This document shows, one piece after another, positions 9,401 through 18,552 of a DNA stretch of 36,375 nucleotides. How positions within the stretch are numbered: position 1 is the first letter of the stretch; each line of letters starts with the position of its first letter. The stretch spans positions 1 to 36,375 of the forward strand of contig JACOWC010000054.1 in NCBI GenBank assembly GCA_016177005.1. Direction: 5' to 3'. The position numbers were made by a program, and so were the translations under genes. Origin of the DNA: Methylocystis sp. (lineage in GTDB: Bacteria; Pseudomonadota; Alphaproteobacteria; Rhizobiales; Beijerinckiaceae). The notes under the pieces were generated by a model. That model saw only the letters and a list, made by a program, of their open reading frames with translations, ran no database searches and was not told where the DNA came from.

Positions 9401-10835
9401 GTCCTTCGACAACATGACGGCGCTGCAAGCGAAGATCGCCGCGGAGTTTCGCCGCGACCCGGACGTGAAGGGCGTGACGTCGGTGCTGGGCGTCGGCCCC
9501 TTAAACGCGACGACCAATGTCGCGCGGCTCACCGTGATGCTGCAGCCGCGTAGCGAGCGCCGGGACAACGCCGACAAGATCGCCGACCGCCTGAAGGCGG
9601 CGGGCGAAAAAACCCCGGGCGTCACGCTTTACGTTCAGCCGGTTCAAGACATCCAGATCACCACGCGGCCGAGCCGGTCGCAGTATCAATATACGCTGAC
9701 CTCGGCCGACGGCGGGGAATTGCGGAGCTGGTCCAACCGATTGCTCGACCGCCTGCGCATGACGCCAGGCTTGCGCAACGTCGCCGCGGAAACCCAGGAC
9801 GGCGGTCTGCGCACGCTCATGCGAATCGACCGCGAGAAAATGGGGCGTCTCGGCATTTCGGCGCAAAATGTGGACGACGCGCTGAACGACGCTTTTGGGC
9901 AGCGGCAAATTTCGATCATTTACACCCAGTCGAATCAATATCGCGTCATTCTCGAAGCCGCGCCGCAATATCTGCGCGATCCGTCGGCGTTGGAGAAGCT
10001 TTATGTCGCGCCGCTTGGCGGCGGACCGCAAACGCCGCTTGCGGCTTTCGTGCGCCTGGAAAATCTCTCCGCGCCGCTTTCCGTCGCCCACCAGGATCAG
10101 TTTCCAGCCTCGACGATCAGTTTCGATCTTGCCGAGGGCTATTCGCTCGGCGACGCGGTGAAAATGATCGCCGACGCAGAAGCCGCGATCGGCATGCCGT
10201 CGTCGATCGTCGGCGTCTTCAGCGCAGACGCCGCAGAGTTCAACAAGTCGCTGGAAAGCGAACCCTGGCTCATTCTCGCGGCGATCGTGTCGATCTATGT
10301 CGTGCTCGGCGTTCTCTACGAGAGCTTCGCCCATCCCTTCACCGTCCTGACGACCCTGCCGTCGGCGGGCGTTGGCGCGCTGCTCGCTCTGCTCGCCTTG
10401 CACATTGAAATGTCGATTGTCGCGCTGATCGGCGTCGTGCTGCTGATGGGCATCGTCAAGAAGAATGCGATCATGATGATCGACTTCGCGCTTGACGCCG
10501 AGCGCGACGACGGACTGTCGGCGCATGACGCGATCGTGCGCGCCTGCCATCTGCGCTTCCGCCCGATCATGATGACGACGCTTGCGGCGCTATTCGGCGC
10601 TCTGCCGCTTGCGCTCTCACACGGGCCGGGAAGCGAGTTGCGCATTCCGCTCGGCGTCGCGATCATCGGCGGCCTGCTCCTCTCGCAGGCGCTGACGCTC
10701 TATACGACACCCGTCATCTATCTCGCCGTGGAGCGTCTGCGCGTTCGGCTGTCGCCGCCGGCCGAGCCGGGGTTCGCTGAGGAAAACGAGGTCGTCGAGC
10801 TGCCGAAAACGCCAACGCGCGAGGCCGCCGAGTGA
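6492..10835 (+). CDS. Apparent fusion of an RND periplasmic adaptor (MdtA-like, ~6492-7700) and an RND permease (MdtB-like, ~7701-10835)
   Basis: One open frame. Adaptor half has [27 protein letters not shown]; permease half begins [25 protein letters not shown] and contains [11 protein letters not shown]. Confidence 0.8.
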   Translation: [1447 protein letters not shown]

Positions 10836-13800
10836 ACGTCTCCGCGCCTTTCATCAAACGGCCGGTCGCGACGACGCTGCTTGCGGCGGCGCTGTTCCTC
10901 CTTGGCGCCGTCGCTTATTTTTTCCTGCCTGTCGCGAGCCTGCCGGCGGTCGATTTTCCGATCATCGGCATTGGCGCATTGCGGCCCGGCGCCGATCCGC
11001 AAACAATGGCGGCGTCCGTAGCGGCGCCGCTCGAACGGCGCCTCGCCACCATCGCGGGACTGAACGAGCTGACATCGGCTAATTCGCTCGGCTCGACGCA
11101 GATCATCGCCCAGTTCGACATCTCGCGGCCGCTCGACGGCGCGGCGCGCGACGTTCAGGCGGCGATCAACGCCGCGATCACCGACCTGCCGTCCGATCTG
11201 CCGACGTTGCCGACCTATCGAAAGGCGAGCCAATCCAGCATGCCCGTGCTCGTGCTGGCGATGACCTCCGACACCTTGCCGACAAGCGCAATTTTCGACG
11301 CGGCCGATTCCGTGATCGCGCAGCGCGTTTCTCAGGTTCCTGGCGTCGCTGAGGCGCGACTCGCCGGCGCCGAGCAGCCGGCGATCCGGGTCCAGGTCGA
11401 CAGCGCGCGGCTCGCCGCAATGGGGCTCGGCGTCGACGCCGTCGCCAATGCGCTCAACGCCGCCAACGCCCATTCCGCCGTCGGCGCGCTCGGCGGCGAT
11501 TCGCGCGAGGTCACGCTAGCGACGACCGATCAGCTATCGACGCCCGAAGACTATCGCAACATCGTCATCGCATCGCGCAATGGGGCGGTCGTCAAGCTCG
11601 GCGACGTCGCCACGGTCGAGCTCGGCGTCAAGAACCGAAACGCCGCCGGGTGGTTCAACGGCAAGCCCGCCGTCCTCCTGATCGTCACCAAACAACCCAA
11701 CGCCAATGTGATCGACACGGTCGATCAGATTAAGGCGCTGCTGCCGCGGCTTCAGGAATGGATTCCAAGCGGCGTCAAAATCAATGTCCTCGCCGACCGC
11801 ACGCAGACGATCCGCGCCAGCATTCATGACATTCAGCGCACACTGGCGATCTCCATCGTTCTGGTGATGATGGTCGTCTATGTGTTTTTGCGCCGCTCGA
11901 CTCCGGTCATAGCGGCCGGCGTCACCGTGCCGCTCTCTCTGGTGGGCACCTGCGCAGCGATGTGGGTGGCCGGCTTCTCGATCGACAATCTGTCGCTGAT
12001 GGCGTTGACGATTTCAGTCGGCTTCGTCGTCGACGACGCCATCGTCATGATCGAAAACATCCAAAGCAACTCTGAGCGCGGTCTGGGCCGCCTGGAAGCC
12101 GCGCTGGTGGGCGCAAGACAGATCGGCTTCACCGTCGTTTCGATCAGCCTGTCGCTCGTCGCCGTTTTCATTCCGCTCCTTTTCATGGAAGGCGTGATGG
12201 GCCGGCTGCTGCGCGAATTCTCCTGGACGCTGACGTTCGCGATTGCGATTTCGACGGTCATCTCCCTTACGGTGACGCCGATGATCTGCGCGCGACTGCC
12301 CGCGCCCCGTGAGAAGACGCCTTCGCGCTTCGACCGGATCATCGAGGGCGGTCTCGACCGGGTGGTGGACTTTTACGCGCGCAGCCTGCGGCCAGTGATC
12401 GATCATCCCTGGGCCACGCTCATTGTCGTGGTCATCTCGATCGCCTGGACGGCCCGTCTTTACGAGACGATCCCAAAAGGCACGTTGCCGCAGGACGATA
12501 TCGGCCTGATCAATGGAACGACCGAGGCCTCTGGCGACGTTTCGTTCACCGAGATGGCGCGTTTGCAGCGGCTCGCTTCCGAAACGCTGCTCGCCGATCC
12601 CGACGTCGTCAATGTCGGCTCCTTCATCGGCGCCGCGCATTTGACGGCCTCGATGAATCAGGGACGGCTGTTCGTCGCCTTGAAGCCCGCCGACGAGCGG
12701 CGCGCGTCGAGCAAGGAAGTGATCGCGCGCCTGCGCGGCGAATTCGCGAAAATCCCTGGCCTTAGCGTGTTTATGGTGCCTTCACAGGATTTGCGAGCGG
12801 GCGGTCGGCTGAGCAAGGCGCAATATCAGTTCACCCTGTCGAGCCCGTCTGTCGAGATTCTCGAGGCGTGGCGCGACAAGGTGCTGGAACGGCTGAAGAA
12901 GGCGCCGGAACTCATCGACGTGACGTCCGACCAGGAGCGCGGCGGCCTCCGCGCCAATGTCGTCATCGATCGCAACGCGGCCGCTCGCATGAACGTCCAG
13001 ATCGCCGCCATCGACGCGGCCTTGAATAGCGCTTTCGGCCAGCGGCAAGACGCGATTGTCTATACCCAGCGCAACCAGTATCGCGTCGTCTATGAGACGC
13101 CGCCTGAACGCCAGCGGGACATTCGCGACCTTGCTGGAATCTATGTCGCCTCGACGACCGGCGATCAGGTTCCGCTCACTGCGCTCGCGCATATCGAACG
13201 CAGCGCGACGCCGCTCGTCGTCCATCATCAGGGCGTCGTGCCGGCGACGACGATTTCCTACAATGTCGCGCCCGGCTACAGTCTCGACGCGACCGTCGCG
13301 GCGATTGAAAAGGCGATCGCGGAGCTCAATCCGCCGGGCGGTCTGCGCGCCGAATTCGCCGGCGACGTAGCGGACTTCCGTAAGATGGCGGCCGGAATGG
13401 CGGGGCTGATCCTCGCCGCCCTGCTCTCAGTCTACATCATTCTCGGCATTCTTTACGAAAGCCTCATCCATCCGATCACCATCATCTCGACCCTGCCATC
13501 GGCAGGCCTCGGCGCGCTGCTGTCGCTCGAACTGTTCGGCGTCGAATTCACCATCATGGCCTTTATTGGCATTTTACTGCTGATCGGCATCGTAAAAAAG
13601 AACGGGATCATGCTGGTCGACTTCGCCTTGCAGGCGGAGCGCGAAGGCGGCCTGTCCGTGCATGACGCGGCGCTCGAAGCGGCGCGCGAGCGCTTCCGCC
13701 CAATTCTGATGACGACGCTTGCGGCGACCTTCGGCGCGCTGCCGCTCGCCTTTGCGACCGGGATCGGGGCCGAACTTCGGCGTCCGCTCGGCATCACCAT

Positions 13801-13942
13801 CGTCGGCGGATTGCTGCTCAGCCAGGCGCTAACGCTTTATACGACGCCGGTCATCTATCTGCTGATGAGCAAGCTTCGGCGCAAAAAACCGGCCACGCCG
13901 GCGCATGAGCGCGTCACGCCGCTCAAAGCCCACGGCGCTTGA
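10832..13942 (+). CDS. RND efflux permease (MdtC-like)
   Basis: 1036 aa; [40 protein letters not shown]. Start GTG overlaps the previous TGA (GTGA at 10832-10835). Confidence 0.9.
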   Translation: [1036 protein letters not shown]

Positions 13943-13945
13943 AGT

Positions 13946-14063
13946 TAGAGCGCGGCTCGCGAAAAAGTGGACGCCGGTTTTTCGCGCAGCGCGCGCTCTA
14001 AGTTTTTGGAATCGATCACGTCATCTGCGTTTAGGCGATTCCGCCCAAATGCAGCGTGGTCTA
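13946..14063. repeat. RIME-like intergenic palindromic element, copy A (inverted relative to B and C)
   Basis: Reverse complement matches copy B: cacgctgcatttgggcggaatcgcctaaacgcagatgacgtgatcgattccaaaa...tagagcgcgc...gcgaaaaaccgg...ccactttttcgc. Confidence 0.85.
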
Positions 14064-14348
14064 GTGCGCCGGCGTCTGCGGCGTCTCGAAGAAGAAGCGC
14101 AGCACCTGGGCGGCGCCGCAATCCTCAATCGGCACATGCCAGAACTTCGAATCGAGATCGGGGAAGCGCTCCATCGGCAATTGAATCTGCGTCAGTCGCG
14201 CGTGATTGTCGAAGCCGCGCAGCATGGCGCGTTCGAACAATTTCAGGAGCTGCGCTTCGCAGTCTGGCACTTCGGTTACGGTGAGAATCGTGTTGTTGGC
14301 GAGGGGGAAGGCTTTTTCGAACAGCTGTTCCAAATTTACCGGCGCCAT
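14061..14348 (-). CDS. Small conserved-looking hypothetical protein
   Basis: MAPVNLEQLFEKAFPLANNTILTVTEVPDCEAQLLKLFERAMLRGFDNHARLTQIQLPMERFPDLDSKFWHVPIEDCGAAQVLRFFFETPQTPAH; well-formed composition, ATG at 14348. Confidence 0.5.
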   Translation of the reverse strand: MAPVNLEQLFEKAFPLANNTILTVTEVPDCEAQLLKLFERAMLRGFDNHARLTQIQLPMERFPDLDSKFWHVPIEDCGAAQVLRFFFETPQTPAH

Positions 14349-14494
14349 GTTCGCGTCTCCGACGCCCCGTGGGGCTTCGACCATCCGGCGTTCCTGATGC
14401 TCCAACCTTTCACGCGTCGCGCTGAAAAAACCAGCGCCGCTAAAAGGTCGTCTACAGTAGTCCACAGGAAAGCTCGGCCGAGCCTTTCAGCTAT

Positions 14495-15220
14495 TTAAGG
14501 CGGGTTTGTGGAAGCGGCCAGTTCTCCCCATCTGTCCTCGAAAATCAGATTCTCCAAAGGAAGCCGCGACGCCCAGCGCTTGACCTCGAGTTCTGGCGAT
14601 CTGTAGGCCTTCGCGACATAGCCGACGCAGAGATAGGCGATGATCGCTATCTCACTGGGAATATTGAAGATCTGGCGCAGGTCGTCTGCCCTGACGATGC
14701 TCACCCACCCCACGCCGACGCCTTCGGCGCGAGCCGCAAGCCATAGATTTTGCACGGCGCAGGCGGTGCTGAGAATGTCGGTGTCGGGCTGCTGGCTGCG
14801 CCCGAGCCCCGTCGCGCCGAAGCGGGCGCGGTCGCAGGTGACGCAAATATTGAGCGGCGCCTTCAAGATGCCTTGCAGCTTGAGGCTCCGGTAGAGCGAA
14901 CGCCGCTCCGGCTCCAACGCCTGTTCCTCCGCGTCACAGGCGCGCAAAAAGGCCTCGTAGGCTGCGCGCCGCTTCTCGATATTTCTGACAAGGATGAAGT
15001 TCCATGGCTGCATGAAGCCGACCGACGGCGCGTGATGCGCGGCGTCGAGGATTCGCAGCAGCACTTCGCGCGGCACATCGTCGGGAAGGAATTCATCCCG
15101 AACGTCGCGGCGCGCATGGATGACGCGATAGATCGCCGCCCGCTCGGCCTCGCTAAAAGCGGCGACCGGCGCCAGATCGTCCCGCGGCTCATCCGGCGAC
15201 TTCGGCGCATCAGCCGCCAT
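14495..15220 (-). CDS. bluB: 5,6-dimethylbenzimidazole synthase
   Basis: Nitroreductase-like BluB signature: RRDVRDEFLPDDVPREVLLRILDAAHHAPSVGFMQPWNFILV and CDRARFGATGLGR. ATG at 15220 (MAADAPK...). Confidence 0.9.
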   Translation of the reverse strand: MAADAPKSPDEPRDDLAPVAAFSEAERAAIYRVIHARRDVRDEFLPDDVPREVLLRILDAAHHAPSVGFMQPWNFILVRNIEKRRAAYEAFLRACDAEEQALEPERRSLYRSLKLQGILKAPLNICVTCDRARFGATGLGRSQQPDTDILSTACAVQNLWLAARAEGVGVGWVSIVRADDLRQIFNIPSEIAIIAYLCVGYVAKAYRSPELEVKRWASRLPLENLIFEDRWGELAASTNPP

Positions 15221-16238
15221 CGACGCTCTCCAGCGCTGCGGCGAGCCGCGCCCAGGCGGCGTCGCCGCCCGGCAGACCAAACCGCAGCCAGTGCGGTTTT
15301 TCGGCGAAGGCGCGCGTCAATATCCCGAGCGATGCAAGATGGGCGAACCGGCGCACGGCCTGCGGATGCGCCGCCAGCCGAAACAAGTTTGTCCCGCCCA
15401 CGATCTGAAAGCCCGCCCGCATCAGAAGCGCGTCGAGGCGCGCCGCGCCCCGCGCGCTCGCTTGCGCGGCGTTCGCGCGCCATGACTCGTCGGCAAGCGC
15501 GCGGGCCCCGATGGCGAGCGCCAGACCCGACACGGCCCAGGGTCCGAGCGCGGCGCGAAGCTTCGCCGCGCGGGCACGTGCGCAGATCGCGAAGCCAAGC
15601 CGCACGCCGGGGAGGCCATAGGCCTTTCCGAAGGACCGCAGCACGACGAGGGCGTTGTTGTTCGCCAAGCGCGCCACGCTGCGTTCCGGCGTGAAGTCCA
15701 TAAAAGATTCATCGACGATCAGCAGGCGGCCACGCTGCGACATCGGATTGGCCACGGACAATATCTCTCCGGGTTCGAGGAGCCGTCCGTCGGGATTGTT
15801 GGGATTGACGATCACGCCGACATCGGCGTCCGCAAGCGCATCCAAAGTTTCCACAACATCGACCTGCGCGCCCGAAGCGGTCCAGCAAACGGCGTGCTCC
15901 GCATAGGTGAAACCGAGGATCGCGACTCGCGTCGCCGGAAAAACGCGCGGCAGCAACTGGATGAAAGCTTGCGCCCCGCCGCCCGCGACGATTTCGACGC
16001 CGGCCGGAGCGCCATAGCTCCGGCGCGCCGCGCAGTCGAGCGCGGCGAAAGCGTCATCGTCGGGAAGTCGCGTAAAAACCTCGTCGGCGAGCGGCGGCGG
16101 CGGATAGGCGCGCGGATTGACGCCCGTCGACAAATCGATCCAGGGCTGCGGCGCGTCGGGATAGAGACGGCGCGCGGCGTCGAGTCGGCCGCCATGCGCG
16201 ACGATCGGCGGCGCGCCGATTGCAGAATGCGCCGTCAT
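15210..16238 (-). CDS. cobC: Threonine-phosphate decarboxylase (CobC/CobD type), PLP aminotransferase fold
   Basis: [13 protein letters not shown]...[45 protein letters not shown]-lysine region. Confidence 0.88.
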   Translation of the reverse strand: MTAHSAIGAPPIVAHGGRLDAARRLYPDAPQPWIDLSTGVNPRAYPPPPLADEVFTRLPDDDAFAALDCAARRSYGAPAGVEIVAGGGAQAFIQLLPRVFPATRVAILGFTYAEHAVCWTASGAQVDVVETLDALADADVGVIVNPNNPDGRLLEPGEILSVANPMSQRGRLLIVDESFMDFTPERSVARLANNNALVVLRSFGKAYGLPGVRLGFAICARARAAKLRAALGPWAVSGLALAIGARALADESWRANAAQASARGAARLDALLMRAGFQIVGGTNLFRLAAHPQAVRRFAHLASLGILTRAFAEKPHWLRFGLPGGDAAWARLAAALESVDGG

Positions 16239-17692
16239 CGCGCCATCTCCCATAGCGCCTCGAGATTGATATGGCGCGCGCAATGCGCCGCAAGCGCATC
16301 GAGCGTTTCTTCGATCGACTCCTCATAGCGCAGCGGCGACGGCGGCGCGCCGAGCATGCGCAGCAGCGACCCGCGCAAAGAATCATCGGCGAATATCCCA
16401 TGTGCATAGGCGCCGACGACAAGGCCGTCGCGCGAGATCGCGCCATCGATGCGTCCGTCAGCAAGTCGCAACGCAGGCCGCTCGCAATCTGGACCGGAGG
16501 TTTCGCCGACATGCATCTCGTAGCCGCAAAAAGGCGCGTCGAAAATCGGCGCATAACCGCTGACTGGCGTTAGCGTCTTTTCTCCGGTCAGCGCGGTCTC
16601 AACGTCGAGGAGACCCAACCCTCGCGCGTCGCCGGCGGCGCCCTCGACGCCAAGCGGATCGCGAATGACGCGGCCGAGCATCTGATAGCCGCCGCAGACG
16701 CCGAAGACGCGGCCGCCGCGACGCACATGCGCGAGAATGTCGATGTCCCAGCCATTGGCGCGCAGCGCCGCGAGGTCTGCGATCGTCGCTTTCGATCCCG
16801 GCAGGATGACGAGTTGCGTCTCCGGCGGCAGCGGTTCGCCGTCCTTGAGGAAAATCACGCGCGCGCCGGGTTCGGCCTTCAGCGGATCGAGGTCGTCGAA
16901 ATTGGCGATATGCGGCAAGAGCGGAACGGCGATGACGACCCCGTCGCCAAGACCATGACTTTGTCCGCGCAACCCGAATGCGTCTTCGGCCGGCAGCCGC
17001 GCGGCGGCGTCGAAAAACGGCACGAGACCGAGCGATCGCCATCCGGTCCGCTGTTCGACAAAGCGCAGGCCATCGTCGAACAGCGATGCGTCGCCGCGAA
17101 ACTTGTTGACGATGAAACCCTCGATCATCGCCGCATCATCATCGTCGAGCGCCGCCTTGCAGCCGATGAGTTGCGCGATGACGCCGCCGCGGTCGATGTC
17201 GCCGACGAGCGCCACCGGCGCGTCGACTTCGCGAGCAAAGCCCATATTGGCGATGTCGTTCCTGCGCAGATTGACCTCGGCGGCGCTACCGGCGCCTTCG
17301 ACAATGACGATGTCGCTTTCCGCCTTCAGCCGCGCATAGCTTTCGAGCAAAGGCCGCATCAGGCGAGGCTTTAAATCCTGATAGTCGCGCGCCTTCGCCT
17401 GGCCGACAACGCGTCCCTGAACGACGATTTGGGCGCCAGAGGCGCCTTGCGGCTTGAGCAGCACGGGATTCATGTCGATACGAGGCGTAAGGCGCGCAGC
17501 GCGCGCCTGCAAGGCCTGGGCGCGGCCGATCTCGCCGCCGTCTATGGTCACGGCGGCGTTGTTCGACATGTTCTGCGGCTTGAAGGGCGCGACCTTGACG
17601 CCGCGATTGGCGAAGGCGCGCGCCAGTCCGGCGACGAGGAGCGATTTGCCGACGTCGGAGCCCGTGCCCTGGATCATCAGCGTGCGGCTCAT
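16235..17692 (-). CDS. cobQ: Cobyric acid synthase
   Basis: [44 protein letters not shown]...; C-terminal GATase [13 protein letters not shown]. Confidence 0.95.
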   Translation of the reverse strand: MSRTLMIQGTGSDVGKSLLVAGLARAFANRGVKVAPFKPQNMSNNAAVTIDGGEIGRAQALQARAARLTPRIDMNPVLLKPQGASGAQIVVQGRVVGQAKARDYQDLKPRLMRPLLESYARLKAESDIVIVEGAGSAAEVNLRRNDIANMGFAREVDAPVALVGDIDRGGVIAQLIGCKAALDDDDAAMIEGFIVNKFRGDASLFDDGLRFVEQRTGWRSLGLVPFFDAAARLPAEDAFGLRGQSHGLGDGVVIAVPLLPHIANFDDLDPLKAEPGARVIFLKDGEPLPPETQLVILPGSKATIADLAALRANGWDIDILAHVRRGGRVFGVCGGYQMLGRVIRDPLGVEGAAGDARGLGLLDVETALTGEKTLTPVSGYAPIFDAPFCGYEMHVGETSGPDCERPALRLADGRIDGAISRDGLVVGAYAHGIFADDSLRGSLLRMLGAPPSPLRYEESIEETLDALAAHCARHINLEALWEMAR

Positions 17693-18408
17693 GAAGCGAG
17701 GAAAGCCATCGCCGCATCGATGTCATGCGTGGTGGCGGCGTCGCCGCTCACTGGGCGCGCAATCATGACGACTTCGAGACCGAGCGCGCGCGCCGCCTCG
17801 ATCTTGGCGTAGGCGAGCGCGCCGCCGCTGTTCTTGGTGACCATCATCTCGATGCGTCTGTCGCGCATCAGCGCGATCTCATCTTGCAGCGCGAAGGGAC
17901 CACGGCCGAAAATCACTTCGCATGAAGGCGGCAGATCATGCGCGTCCGGCGGTTCGATGACCCGCAGGACATAGTCGTGCTGCGGCGCGACGCGAAAATC
18001 GGCGACGCCCTGCCGGCCGATGGCGAGAAAGACCCGGCGCGGCGCCGCGCCGAGCGCGCGCGCGGCCGCTGGATTGTCCGCGACCTCAGTCCAGCGGTCG
18101 CCCTGCGCTGGGATCCATGGCGGGCGCGTCAGAACAAGCAGCGGCGCGCCGGCGGCGGCGCAGGCGGCGCGGGCGTTGGCGGAAATTCGCGCGGCGAAGG
18201 GATGCGTCGCGTCGACGACATGCGAGATTCGCTCTTCAACGAGATAGCGCGTCAATCCATCGACGCCGCCGAAGCCGCCTGTGCGAACCGGCAGATCATG
18301 CGCGAGCGGCGCGCTGGTGCGGCCGGCAAGCGAAATGACGCCTTCGAGTCGCGGATCGGCGGCGATGCGGGTCGCAAGAACGCGCGCTTCGCTGGAGCCG
18401 CCGAGCAC
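17689..18408 (-). CDS. cobK: Precorrin-6A reductase; start uncertain (GTG 18408 shown; ORF open to 18540 through a repeat)
   Basis: [32 protein letters not shown]...[36 protein letters not shown]. Confidence 0.88.
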   Translation of the reverse strand: MLGGSSEARVLATRIAADPRLEGVISLAGRTSAPLAHDLPVRTGGFGGVDGLTRYLVEERISHVVDATHPFAARISANARAACAAAGAPLLVLTRPPWIPAQGDRWTEVADNPAAARALGAAPRRVFLAIGRQGVADFRVAPQHDYVLRVIEPPDAHDLPPSCEVIFGRGPFALQDEIALMRDRRIEMMVTKNSGGALAYAKIEAARALGLEVVMIARPVSGDAATTHDIDAAMAFLAS

Positions 18409-18434
18409 GAGCGCGCGGCGACGGAGCGCGGCCT

Positions 18435-18518
18435 CGTCATTGCGAGCGGAGCGAAGCAATCCAGAATCGCGGCTCGAACTCTGGATTGCTTCGTCGGCTT
18501 CGCCTCCTCGCAATGACG
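18435..18518. repeat. Long imperfect inverted repeat of the widespread CGTCATTGCGAGCGGAGCGAAGCAATCCAG family
   Basis: Left arm cgtcattgcgagcggagcgaagcaatccag (18435-18464); right arm ctggattgcttcgtcggcttcgcctcctcgcaatgacg (18481-18518). Confidence 0.88.
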
Positions 18519-18552
18519 ACGGTTCCATGACGACACGCAACTGTTGAACGCC

